A stretch of 64,000 nt of DNA from Lethocerus indicus (Eukaryota; Arthropoda; Insecta; Hemiptera; Belostomatidae), in NCBI GenBank assembly GCA_019843655.1, contig JACDQD010000003.1, positions 309,346-373,345 of the forward strand, given 5' to 3'. The position numbers and the translations under genes are program-made. Below the pieces are notes generated by a model. It had not been told where the DNA came from. It did no database searches and worked only from the letters and a program-made list of their open reading frames with translations. Positions 11,709 to 21,659 of the stretch are shown piece by piece (within the stretch, counting starts at the first letter, position 1; each line of letters opens with the position of its first letter).

Positions 11709-12314
11709 GACACAATAATTGCCATTTTTCGAAGTGATAGGGGATGATAAAATTTTCAATAACGATACAGATAAGTACTCTAAATCTGTGTGTGTACAAG
11801 TTGGGAAAAATTCGACTTACTGTTATAAAATTTTATGTATATTATTTTAATAATAATCGGCAATTAATTTGATTATTTACGCTTTCACTTAACAAAGTTT
11901 AGATGATTAAATGCTTTGGAAAACACCCATATAATAAGGGAAAGGACAGGAGAATTAAGTTCAAGAGAGTTAAGTTCCAAGAAAGGCTGTTTTTAACTTT
12001 AAAAGTGTAGTTATAAGTCCGAGAGAAAAGCAGCGATTTTCGAGGTCTCGGAGTCTTTTATTTTTTCCTTTCTTTTAAAGCCTTCGATTTCGGTAATAAT
12101 TCTAATATATTTATATATATTTAAAAGCGATTGTATCTAATTTAAAATAACAGGTGAGAAGGCGCCGACGAATTTGGGCCCGACTACGTTTTTTCGTTCG
12201 CAAAATTCGTTCATTTTATATTTTTTTCAGTACACGTGTACATTTTCAGTACACGTGTATTCAGTCTATATACACTTGTTAGTAAAGTCGTAATAACAAA
12301 GTGGGGGCAGAGTT
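11709..12314. other. no gene; contains twin CACGTG palindromes
   Basis: No gene recognised. Two copies of the 10-bp palindrome TACACGTGTA lie at 12,231 and 12,250, each preceded by TTTTCAG, so a block of 19 bp is repeated. They could be E-box-like sites, but nothing ties them to a promoter. Confidence 0.4.
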
Positions 12315-12560
12315 CACACTGCCGTTAACCGGTTAAGTACCAAAAAAAAATTTTTTTTTCCTGAAAATTTTGCATAAAATTTACTTATCAACGGCTTATC
12401 AAGTCCCATTTTGGGGGGAGGGGGGTTATTAGGGCACTTCTGAAAGTTGAACCGACACACGAGACCTATATTTTATTTCGAATAATAATTTTAATTACGA
12501 GTATTCTAACACGATTTAGTATTTATTTATGTGAAATTAGCGAAAGTGAAAAAAAAAAAT
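12315..12560 (+). repeat. dispersed low-copy repeat, copy A
   Basis: Matches 18,325-18,570 in the same orientation. Shared blocks in order are TTAAGTACCAAA, ATAAAAT(T)TAC, GGTTTATTAGGGCACT or its variant, CACGAGACC(T/G)ATA, TTTATTTCG(A/T)ATAATAAT, CGAGTATT and TAGTATTTA...ATGTGAAATTA. The copies differ by substitutions and indels, suggesting an old dispersed element. No terminal repeats or coding potential are seen. Confidence 0.65.
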
Positions 12561-13110
12561 TTTTTTTTTTTAATTAACAGATCCCCCCACCCCGTACTCA
12601 ATGGGTTAATTAACTATCGGTCCGTTTGTTTTACGCCTGTTTACGGCCATAATTTATTTTTAAAATAAATATTTTTTTTTTTAATTATTTATTCCTCCCC
12701 AGCAAATTTTCCACAGCGATAAATGAAATTGGTGAGTTTTTCCGTTTAATCGATCGGGGGCGCGAAAATTGCCCCGTAAACGGAATTTTTCTTTCGCCTA
12801 TTTCCTTTTTTTTTATATATTCCCTTTTCATAAATTCAGCCGTTTCCTATATCGTATTTTCTTTAATGTCCTCGAATAAAACCGTTCAGTTGTAAGAACA
12901 ATAAAGTCCGCCACCCCCCGCCCCTTCAATTACATTTGCATAACGCTATTGCTTTTCCTATTTTACTCTACAACTTTACCTCCGCTGTTTTCCCTGATAT
13001 TTTCCCTTATCGTATTATACATTTTATTCGGGATTTTTTTCGTTAAAAAATAAAAAATTTTCAGTCCTTTTATCGTTTAAAAAGGGCGGTTAAAAAAAAT
13101 TAACAAAATT
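12561..13110. other. no gene recognised
   Basis: AT-rich DNA with T and A runs; nothing supportable on either strand. Confidence 0.4.
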
Positions 13111-13905
13111 TAGGCCTAAGCCCTAAGCCGCCTCTCAGATTGTGGGGAGCAATTTAAAAATTTAATTTTTGAATTTCAACCGATCAGAGAACTTTAAAAT
13201 TGAAGTAGCCCGAACAAAATTCTCACTTCATAACTTAATTTTGGGACACCCCATATATATATACAGAGTGGTCCAAAAAAATGTATCCACCGTTCAACAG
13301 TCGATAACTCGGAAACTAATTGACTTAGTTGTGTCTAATTTTTGATGAAAGTGTAGCTTAAAGTCCAACTTGAAGATATATCATAGCTGTAGGTAGATTT
13401 AAAATGAATTCCAAAGTCAAAATGTCGATTACTTTCGGGTACCCCTAATAATAATATACAGAGTGGTCCAAAAAAATGTATCCACCGTTCAACAGTCGAT
13501 AACTCGCAAACTAATTGACTTAGCTGTGTCTCATTTTTGATGAAAGTGTAGCTTAAAGTCCAACTTGAAGATATATCATAGCTGTAGGTAGATTTCAAAT
13601 GAATTCCAAAGTCAAAATGTCGATTACTTTCGGGTACCCCTAATAATAATATACAGAGTGGTCCAAAAAAATGTATCCACCGTTCAACAGTCGATAACTC
13701 GCAAACTAATTGACTTAGCTGTGTCTCATTTTTGATGAAAGTGTAGCTTAAAGTCCAACTTAAAGATATATCAGTTGTAGGTGTTCGAAATGGTCACCAT
13801 TATCCAACATCCACATACAGAGAGAGAAAGGATGCCGCAACTGCACACCGACTACTGACTGTTCAGTCGCATTTGCACGTGATTTATGCAGGATGGATAC
13901 TAACT
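13111..13905. repeat. segmental duplication, first block
   Basis: Begins with GCCGCCTCTCAGATTGTGGG, passes through CAACCGATCAGAGAACTTTA and TTTTGGGACACCCCATATATA, then three mariner-terminal units (starting 13,266, about 13,462 and 13,658), then a short piece of the element interior (GGTCACCATTATCCAACATC ... TGCAGGATGGATA). The same order recurs at 13,906-14,590, so about 0.7-0.8 kb has been duplicated in tandem, including unique flank and satellite together. Confidence 0.8.
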
Positions 13906-14422
13906 CTAAGCCGCCTCTCAGATTGTGGGAGCAATTTAAAATTTAATTTTAAATTTCAACCGATCAGAGAACTTTAAAATGGAAGTAGCCTCAACAAAAT
14001 TTCTAATAACTTAATTTTGGGACACCCCCATATATATATACAGAGTGGTCCAAAAAATGTATCCACCGTTCAACAGTCAATAACTTGAAACTAATTGACT
14101 GAGTTGTGTCTCATTTTTGATGAAAGTGTAGCTTAAAGTCCAACTTGAAGATATATCATAGCTGTAGGTAGATTTCAAATGAATTCCAAAGTCAAAATGT
14201 CGATTACTTTCGGGTACCCCCAATAATATACAGAGTGGTCCAAAAAAATGTATCCACCGTTTAACAGTCGATAACTTGCAAACTGATTGACTGAGTTGTG
14301 TCTCATTTTTGGTGAAAGTGTAGCTTAAAGTCCAACTTGAAGATATATCATAGCTGTAGGTAGATTTCAAATGAATTCCAAAGTCAAAATGTCGATTACT
14401 TTCGGGTACCCCTAATAATATA
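13906..14422. repeat. segmental duplication, second block
   Basis: Second copy of the 13.1-kb block: same GCCGCCTCTCAGATTGTGGG start, same flank, and two mariner-terminal units before the 14.4-kb element. It differs from the first block by small deletions and substitutions, so the duplication is not brand new or has consensus errors. Confidence 0.78.
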
Positions 14423-14986
14423 CAGAGTGGTCCAAAAAAATGTATCCACCGTTTAACAGTCCATAACTTGCAAACTGATTGACCGAGTTGTGTCTCATTT
14501 CCGGTGAAAGTGTAGCTTAAAGTCCAACTTGAAGATATATCAGTTGTAGGTGTTCGAAATGGTCACCATTATCTAACATCCATACAGAGAGAGAAACGAT
14601 GCCGCCCAACTGCACCACCGACTACTGACTGTTCAGTCGCATATTTGCACGTGAATTATGCAGGATGGATTCTCCTCCAAGTTCATCCAATGTTGGTGGC
14701 TTTTTTGGTCGATAAACGAGGTCCTTTAGTGTTCCCCCCCTCCACAGGAGGTAAAATTCCAGAGGAGTTAAGTCCGGGGGTAACGCCAGCTGGATACTCT
14801 ACGGCCTCTCTATCCATCTTTCCTGGTAGATTTTCGTCCAGATAAGCCCCATACATACAACGTATTGTATGGGGCGATTCACTGAACTACAACACTACTA
14901 TAACACTACCAAAAATGAGACACAACTCAGTCAATTAGTTTGCAAGTTATGGACTGTTAAACGGTGGATACATTTTTTTGGACCAC

Positions 14987-14991
<5 letters not shown>
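14423..14991 (-). mobile_element. degenerate mariner-like element with both ends
   Basis: Left end CAGAGTGGTCCAAAAAAATG after a TA, right end ...ATTTTTTTGGACCACTCTG followed by TA. The two ends are long inverted repeats. The interior (14,560-14,890) is the 3' portion of a transposase read on the minus strand. The left inverted repeat is continuous with the tandem units upstream, showing how array and element are connected. Confidence 0.82.
14585..14875 (-). pseudogene. mariner-like transposase, C-terminal relic
   Basis: Reading leftwards from about 14,850, the minus strand gives YLDENLPGK-DR, the family block that precedes the third catalytic acid, then a frame-broken version of SPDLTPLDF-L, then LVYRPKKPPTLDELGGE and SRANM-TEQS. 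Several frameshifts and a G-run expansion (CCCCCCC near 14,733) break the frame. In related mariner-like transposases LPGRWIGR...WPPRSPDLTPLDFFLWG is a continuous conserved region, so the identity is firm although the gene is dead. Confidence 0.8.

Positions 14992-15054
<63 letters not shown>
14992..15054. repeat. (TA)n microsatellite
   Basis: TA run of about 60 bp directly at the outer end of the mariner-like element, where the TA target site would be. Similar TA runs abut other copies (16.24, 27.12 and 13.25 kb). Confidence 0.95.
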
Positions 15055-15055
<1 letters not shown>

Positions 15056-15469
15056 TATGAGATATATTTTAAAATTAAAAATGAAAATCTTATTTCGAAT
15101 TTGGTTTAGAGAAAATTCAATGTGGCAGCCTAGGGGGGGTGCTCAGGTATCGATCTTATCTTCAGGTCGTGCGGCCCTAAACGAAAACGTATTTATTCCT
15201 TCCACGAAACGACCTTTGTCGTTTTATTGTAGGGCCGAGTTGTGTCCCTAGGCCGGGGTGGGTCCGAGGGGGTTATGAAGGGGTCGCGAGTTTGTGACTC
15301 TGAATCTATTCTGTATTTGTAGCTTTGCAGGGGCAGGGGGGTGGTGCGCCCCAATATTGTCAGACTCCGTACCCCGATATTACGTACGTTACGGCCGGGA
15401 CAACGATCAAACCGTTTTATACTGCCCCAAGAAATATCTCTGGCCCCCCACCCTTTCGGCCAACATATA
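15055..15469. other. no gene recognised
   Basis: Mixed-composition DNA with no recognisable element. Open frames of up to 95 codons on the plus strand start inside the TA repeat and are not supported. Confidence 0.4.
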
Positions 15470-15653
15470 CAGAGGGTGGTCCAAAAATGTATCCACCGTT
15501 TTTCAAGTCGATAACTTGCAAACTAATTGACTGAGTTGTGTCTGATTTTGATGAAACTGTAGCTTAAAGTCCAACTTGAAGATATATATAGCTGTAGGTA
15601 GATTTCGAATGAATTCAAAGTCAAATGTCGATTACTTTTACAACTAATAATAT
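15470..15653 (+). repeat. mariner terminal-repeat unit
   Basis: One unit beginning CAGAGGGTGGTCCAAAAATG and ending in the TA-rich joint. It is shorter than the usual 195 bp through several small deletions in the linker part. Confidence 0.85.
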
Positions 15654-16172
15654 ACAGAGTGGTCAAAAAAATGTATCCACCGTTCAACAGTCCATAACTT
15701 GGAAACTAATTGACGGAGTTGTGTCTCATTTTGGCAGTGTTATTGTAGTGTTGTAGTTCACGGGCCTCATATAATACGTATGTATTATTATCTGGACGAA
15801 AATCTACCAGGAAGATGGGATAGAGGCCGTAGAGTATCCACCAGGCGTCTCCTCGGACTTAACTCCTCTGACTTTTACCTCTGTGCTGTGGGGGAACTAA
15901 AGGAGTTTATCGGGACACAAAGGACTTTACATTCATGACTTGGACAGAAACTACATATGGCAAATATCACATACTTTGTCCAGTCATAGTTTGCTGCACT
16001 CTCCGTCTGTGGATGTTGGATAATGGTGACCATTTCTAACGCCTACAGCTATGATATATATCTTCAAGTTGGACTTTAAGCTATACTTTCACCAAAAATT
16101 AGACAGAACTCAGTCAATTAGTTCCAAGTTATCGACTGTTAAAAGGTGGATACATTTTTGGACCACTTGTAT
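15654..16172 (+). mobile_element. degenerate mariner-like element, plus strand
   Basis: Left end CAGAGTGGTCAAAAAAATGT, right end GGTGGATACATTTTTGGACC near 16,150. The interior at 15,775-15,930 reads YLDENLPGRWDR-GRVEYPPG, then a damaged SPDLTPLDF block and a GELKEF segment. This mirrors the 14.4-kb element in opposite orientation. About 70 bp of linker in inverted orientation (ACCCGAAAGTAATCGACATT) follows the right end. Confidence 0.78.
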
Positions 16173-16239
16173 ATTATTGGGGGTTACCCGAAAGTAATCG
16201 ACATTTTGACTTTGAATTCATTTGAAATCTACCTACAGC

Positions 16240-16241
16240 TA

Positions 16242-16285
<44 letters not shown>
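16240..16285. repeat. (TA)n microsatellite
   Basis: TA run that replaces the rest of the inverted mariner linker after CAGCTATGATATATA. Confidence 0.95.
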
Positions 16286-16731
16286 GTCAATATCATATCA
16301 AATATAAACTTAAATAAATTTTTTCGGAGATAATGTATCTGCGATCTCTATTTTAACCGTGTCTTATTGTAAAGAAAGGGAATAATTCTTGGTCAGTATT
16401 TATGGGGGTGGGGGCGTAGGGTAAGCCCTTCTGTTCATATAAACCGATCCTTCGGTCTGTGTCGGTAGAGAATGGGTATGGAATTTGTTCGCTCAACAAA
16501 CTACCCCTCCCCCATTTCCAGCTTCCAGTGCGACTTGAACCCCTTTAGTATGAGGGCGCGATATCCACCCCCAGGACTTTTGAGACGGGGTCGAGATTTT
16601 CGGACCGATGGAACTGAAACCGAAGGTCCTGTCTTCGGGGCGAAGGGACTGAATGAAAATGGTTCCGAATCCAAACATTCCCTGTCCAAAGTCCTTCCAG
16701 TACAATCTTAATGCCTCCCCTCACAACATAC

Positions 16732-16915
16732 CCCTGACAGTCGCAAAATTAATTTTCCCTAAATTCCATTGTTGTACCGTCCATATTCCAGAAGTACCAT
16801 CGCTGGAGTAGAAACTTAATCGATCGCCGTATTGAGAGAACCCCAAAACGGCGGATACTGAGGACGCCTCTACCCCCGCCGCGTCCCCTGATTGCTTTTT
16901 AATCACTTTATCGAT
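16732..16915 (-). CDS. candidate exon with WD-repeat-like sequence
   Basis: The minus strand has an open frame containing SSVSAVLGFSQYGDRLSFYS, then SDGTSGIWTVQQW and INFATVRG. The pattern hydrophobic-x-FS-x-x-G-x-x-L-x-x-YSSDGT-x-x-IW resembles a WD40 blade, whose usual form is FSPDG...SxDG..(I/V)W. The frame ends at GGG followed by GTATGT, a good splice donor (donor G at 16,731), which would leave a phase-1 exon. Against it, I see no good polypyrimidine-AG acceptor upstream, so the start is approximate. The next exon would lie at lower coordinates. 16,500-16,705 is GC-richer, but I cannot assign an exon there. The call is a family-level guess and no gene name is justified. It overlaps no exon on the plus strand but lies just upstream of one. 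Confidence 0.3.
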
Positions 16916-16951
16916 GTCGAATATTATATTTATATATGGTTTTTGTTCCAG

Positions 16952-17130
16952 GGTGGGATGTGAGGGAGGCGAGATGGGTGGGGCGTTGCTAATAATGCTG
17001 GTCCTGGCCAGCCAGGGTGGGGCCCTACCGCAGTCCGGCTCCAGCTCCAGCTCCGGCTCCAGCCCGCCTCCAGTTCTGACGTCGCACCCGCCCCCGGAGT
17101 CCACGACAACGCCCTCCTCCACCACTACAG
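16952..17130 (+). CDS. candidate first coding exon of a secreted or membrane protein
   Basis: A TTTTTGTTCCAG acceptor ends at 16,951 and a CAG/GTCGGT donor begins at 17,131. The first ATG in the exon (16,974, context GGCGAGATGG) starts 52 codons plus one base. Residues 1-17 (MGGALLIMLVLASQGGA) look like a signal peptide with a small-residue cleavage site. Residues 20-52 are a Ser-run, then Pro/Ser/Thr-rich sequence ending ESTTTPSSTTT, as in O-glycosylated linkers of secreted or type I membrane proteins. The exon ends in phase 1, the phase common among extracellular modules, and fits the phase-1 acceptor at 17,358. GC content is far above the surroundings. The protein family is not recognised. 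An unspliced alternative reads into a CAG repeat and stops at 17,156. Confidence 0.4.
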
Positions 17131-17358
17131 GTCGGTACAAGCAGCAGCAGCAGTAGCACTAGTAGTAGCAGTATCACCAGCCCGCCGAAGACAGGGGTCC
17201 TGCCGAGGACACATCTTGCGGATTTTAGTAGGACGAAAAAAAATCCACTAAGAAATCCGGTGTGGAGGGGGTGGAGGAGGGATGATTATCGCGAAATTAT
17301 TTAGCACGACCGGGGCCCGAAGACTCCGGAGGACTCCGGTACCGCCGTCGTCCTCCAG

Positions 17359-17579
17359 GTGTATCCACTGTCCTCGGGATCCTCACCGCCTACAGGAGGG
17401 CTCTAAGCCCGGTCCTTTTGTCCGTTGTTGGTCCTCAAGTTCTTCCCCCGAAAACCTACCTGGGGGTGTCCTTCATCTTCTCGTTCCTCTTCGGGGTCCT
17501 GTCGGAACTGTTCCTGGATTTTTCCTCCGCCGTAAAACCTCTTAATGGGGCTCTGACAATGGGGCGCGTTTTATGTTGA
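17359..17579 (+). CDS. candidate second exon, hydrophobic segment
   Basis: Acceptor GTCGTCCTCCAG ends at 17,358. The frame set by the preceding phase-1 exon (G plus GT gives Gly) is open for 72 further codons to TGA at 17,577, so joined length would be about 125 residues. Most third codon positions are G or C. The segment YLGVSFIFSFLFGVLSELF is long and hydrophobic enough for one transmembrane helix, and VSTVLGILTAY before it is also hydrophobic. I compared it in mind with monocarboxylate-transporter and Cys-loop receptor helices; neither match is good enough to claim. A GTAAAA donor at 17,532 is possible, in which case the exon ends at 17,531 and the stop is intronic. The implied intron is 228 bp. 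Confidence 0.35.
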
Positions 17580-18324
17580 AAGGGGCGGTTTTCTGTAGGG
17601 AATTTTTAATAGAATGTGTAATGAATTTGGAGTCACGAGGACTGTTCAAAAATTATTTTTTTTTTTTTTTAGATTTCCGCAAATAAGGCGGTATTGTTTT
17701 TTTTAGCCGACAATTTCAATCTTTAAAGCCGCTTTTCTGCACTTTTTTTTTTTTTTTTTGGTTTTAACGTTCAATATCGGGAGGAGATAAAAAGTTCAGG
17801 CCTCCGAAGAATTTTTTAATTTTCAAAAATTAATTTTTAATTTTTTTTTTATAATATCCGGCGGGAATTACTACTTTTGAAGGGGCCAAAAATAGATATT
17901 CGTAGATGAAAACCCTGATTTTGAAAACACCCGAAATTGCGATACATTTTGAATAGGGAAAAAGAGATTGGTTAGGTGGGGTGGGGTGGTTAAATGGATA
18001 GATTTCTCAATTGTGGATAATAGAGAGAGAGAGAGGGGTAAAGGTGTTTAGCCCCGGCCGTAGGACACTTAATGGAGGGCTGCTGATCCCAGATAAAAGG
18101 GCTTATCGCTGGGGGCCGGGTTGAACCCACTTGAAAATAGACCGGTTTCTTTTCTCTTCCCTTCTTAATAAAAATCAATAAAAACCGAGTCGAGTTTACT
18201 GTTCAAAAATTATAAGTAAAGTGTGTGTGTGTGTGTGTGTGTAAAGCGCGATATAAAGTTCTCAATAAAATAAAAGCCCTACTTAAGAAATTAGGAAATT
18301 GAAAGAACACAATAGGAGACACTT
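17580..18324. other. no gene recognised; (GT)n at 18,220
   Basis: T-rich and A-rich runs, and a (GT)n of about 22 bp at 18,220-18,242. No exon or element is supportable. Confidence 0.4.
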
Positions 18325-18570
18325 TGCCGCCCTTAAGTACCAAATTTTACTTACATAAAATCTACGCATTATTATCAATGCCTCAAAATATGGTTTTAAA
18401 AAACGGTTTGTCAAATATTTCGTTTTTAAATCCTATTTAGTGGGGCCGGGGGTGGGTTTATTAGGGCACTACACGAGACCGATAATTTTTTATTTCGTAT
18501 AATAATCGAGTATTTTAACGCGATGTATAGTATTTACAATGTGAAATTACTGAAAGTAAATTAAAAAAAA
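18325..18570 (+). repeat. dispersed low-copy repeat, copy B
   Basis: Partner of 12,315-12,560, sharing TTAAGTACCAAA, GGTTTATTAGGGCACT, CACGAGACC, TTTATTTCG-ATAATAATCGAGTATT and TAGTATTTA-ATGTGAAATTACTGAAAGT. It lies about 250 bp before the large 18.8-kb array. Confidence 0.65.
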
Positions 18571-18818
18571 AAATACTTCCTGTAAACACGTGTCATATTA
18601 GAAAAAAAGCATTCATTTGCGACTTAAGCCCCTAATGGGGTTGTGCAAAAAAAAAATTAAAATAAAATATTTCTTTTAACGGCTCGAAACAGTAAAATTA
18701 GTAAAAATGAAGGTGTAGAGAGCAAATTCACTGTAACTAACATCAACAGTTTGAAAGGTATACGCAGAACTGAAAATGCAGTTGAATTTTCTAACTGCCC
18801 TTATCTGAGTGCATTTTC

Positions 18819-21650
18819 ACTGATAAGTGACACTTTGAACTTCTTTCGACCGTCTTTCTTCCCCTTTTATATTCCCAATAACGAGATCGTATGACAAAGC
18901 GCTACTGAAGATGCATGAGCGGCCGAAATCCCGGTCTATGAAAACCCATGACTCGCTCCACTTTCAGAGAGACACAAAAAAAACCCTGATAAATGACACT
19001 TTGAACTTCTTTCGACCGACTTTCTTCCCTTTTTTATATTCCCCAATAACGAAATGTGACAGTAACAGAGCGCTACTGAAGATGGCGAGCGGCCGAAATC
19101 CCGGTCTAGCGAAAAAACCTACGACTCGCTCCACTTTCAGAGAGACAAAAAAAAACCCTGATAAATGACACTTTGAACTTCTTTTGACCGACTTTCTTCC
19201 CTTTTTTTATATTCCCCAATAACGAGATGTGACAGTAACACAGAGAGCGCTACTGAAGATGGCGAGCGGCCGAAATCCCGGTCTAGCGAAAAACCTACGA
19301 CTCGCTCCACTTTCAGAGAGACAAAAAAAAAACCCTGATAAATGACACTTTGAACTTCTTTGACCGACTTTCTTCCCCTTTATATTAACGAGATGTGACA
19401 GTAAATATTAGAGAGCGCTACTGAAGATGGCGAGCGGCCGAAACCCCGGTCTAGCGAAACCTACGACTTGTCCTCCACTTTCAGAGAGAAAAACAAAAAA
19501 CCCTGATAAATGACACTTTGAACTTCTTTGACCGACTTTCTTCCTTTTTTTATATTCCCAATAACGAGATGTGACAGTAACACAGAGAGCGCTACTGAAG
19601 ATGGCGAGCGGCCCGGAAACCCCAGTCTAGCAGAAAAAACCTACGACTCGCTCCACTTTCAGAGAGACAAAAAAAACCCTAGTAAATGACACTGAACTTC
19701 TTTTTGACCGACTTTCTTCCCTTTTTATATTCCCAATAACGGACAGTAACACAGAGAGCGCTACTGAAGATGGCGAGCGGCCGAAATCCAGTCTATAGCG
19801 AAAAACATGACCTGCCCCACTTTCAGAGAGACAAAAAACCCTGATAAATGACACTTTAACTTCTTTGACCGACTTTCTTCCCCTTTTTATATTCCCAATA
19901 ACGAGATGACAGTAACACAGAGAGCGCTACTGAAGATGGCGAGCGGGAAATCCCGGTCTGCAGCGAAAACCTACGACTCGCTCCACTTTCAGAGAGACAA
20001 AAACACTGATAAATGACACTTTGAACTTCTTTTGACCGACTTTCCCTTTTTATATTCCCCCAGATAACGAGATGTGACAGTAACACAGAGAGCGCTACTG
20101 AAGATGGCGAGCGGCCGAAATCCCGGTCTAGCGAAAAAACCTACGACTGAATCGTCGTTCCACTTTCAGAGAAAAAAACCCTGATAAATGACACTTTGAA
20201 CTTCTTTTGACCGACTTTCTTCCCCTTTTTTATATTCCCCAATAACGAGATGTGACAGTAACACAGAGAGCGCTACTGAAGATGGCGAGCGGCCGAAATC
20301 CCGGTCTAGCGAAAAAACCTACGACTCGCTCCACTTTCAGAGAGACAAAAAAAACCCTGATAAATGACACTTTGAACTTCTTTTGACCGACTTTCTTCCC
20401 CTTTTTTATATTCCCCAATAACGAGATGTGACAGTAACACAGAGAGAGCGCTACTGAAGATGGCGAGCGGCCGAAACCCCGGTCTACGAAAAAACCTACG
20501 ACTCGCTCCACTTTCAGAGAGACAAAAAAAAACCCTGATAAATGACACTTTGAACTTCTTTCGACCGACTTTCTTCCCCTTTTTTATATTCCCCAATAAC
20601 GAGATGTGACAGTAACACAGAGAGAGCGCTACTGAAGATGGCGAGCGGCCGAAATCCCGGTCTAGCGAAAAACCTACGACTCGCTCCACTTTCAGAGAGA
20701 CAAAAACCCTGATAAATGACACTTTGAACTTCTTTTGACCGACTTTCTCCCCTTTTTATATTCCCCAATAACGAGATGTGACAGTAACACAGAGAGAGCG
20801 CTACTGAAGATGGCGAGCGGCCGAAATCCCGGTCTAGCGAAAAACCTACGACTCGCTCCACTTTCAGAGAGACAAAAAAAAACCCTGATAAATGACACTT
20901 TGAACTTTTGACCGACTTTCTTCCCTTTTTATATTCCCCAATAACGAGATGACAGTAACACAGAGAGCGCTACTGAAGATGGCGAGCGGCCGAAACCCCG
21001 GTCTAGCGAAAAACCTACGACTCGCACCACTTTCAGAGAGACAAAAAAAAAACCCTGATAAATGACACTTTGAACTTCTTTTGACCGACTTTCTTCCCCT
21101 TTTTTATAGTCCCCAATAACGAGATGTACAGTACGACAGAGCGCGCTACTGAAGATGGCGAGCGGCCGAAATCCCGGTCTAGCGAAAAACCTACGACTCG
21201 CTCCACTTTCAGAGAGACAAAAAAAAACCCTGATAAATGACACTTTGAACTTCTTTCGACCGACTTTCTTCCCCTTTTATATTCCCCAATAACGAGATGT
21301 GACTGACAGAGCGCTACTGAAGATGGCGAGCGGCCGAAATCCCGGTCTAGCGAAAAAACCTACGACTCGCTCCACTTTCAGAGAGACAAAAAAAACCCTG
21401 ATAAATGACACTTTGAACTGCACGACCGACTTTCTTCCCTTTTAATTCCCAATAACGAGATGTGACAGTAACAGAGAGCGCTACTGAAGATGGCGAGCGG
21501 CCGAAACTCCGGTCTAGAAAAACCTACGATTCGCTCCACTTTCGGAAAAACCTGATAAATGACACTTTGAACTTTTGACCGACTTTCCCCTTTTTATATT
21601 CCCTGATAACGATGTGACAGTAACACAGAAGATGAGCGGCCGAAACCATT
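18819..21650 (+). repeat. ~175-bp satellite with CTGAAGA...GAAA core
   Basis: About 17 units of 163-179 bp. Each contains TGATAAATGACACTTTGAAC, a GACCGACTTTCTTCCC block, TATATTCCCCAATAACGAGA, TGTGACAGTAACACAGAGAG, CGCTACTGAAGATGGCGAGC, GGCCGAAATCCCGGTCTAGC and CTCCACTTTCAGAGAGACAA plus an A-run. Length variation is mainly in the A/T runs. The last one or two units (after 21,410) are heavily deleted. The CTGAAGATGGCGAGCGGCCG core also occurs singly at a dozen places between 24.8 and 45 kb, so this array was probably amplified from a dispersed element. Minus-strand open frames across it are by-products. Confidence 0.95.
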
Positions 21651-21659
21651 CTGACTGAC

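Noticed and set aside
13335..14370. Minus-strand frames KSTYSYDISSSWTLSYTF...WIHFFGPLCILLGVPESN
   Set aside because: These read through mariner terminal repeats and linkers. The phrase recurs in every unit and joins in varying frames, so it is not a gene.
17359..17531. Identity of the hydrophobic exon as a monocarboxylate transporter or Cys-loop receptor segment
   Set aside because: ALSPVLLSVVGPQVLP and YLGVSFIFSFLFGVLSE each resemble parts of those families, but spacing of the conserved positions does not fit either, so no function is claimed.
17282..17545. 87-codon plus-strand frame MIIAKLFSTTGARRLRR
   Set aside because: It overlaps the phase-supported exon at 17,359 in a different frame and is interrupted by no splice logic, so it was treated as a shadow.
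20230..20861. Minus-strand frames FIRVF-CLSESGASRRFF...RPLAIFSSALSVLL
   Set aside because: They are translations of the 18.8-kb satellite, with frame changes between units.
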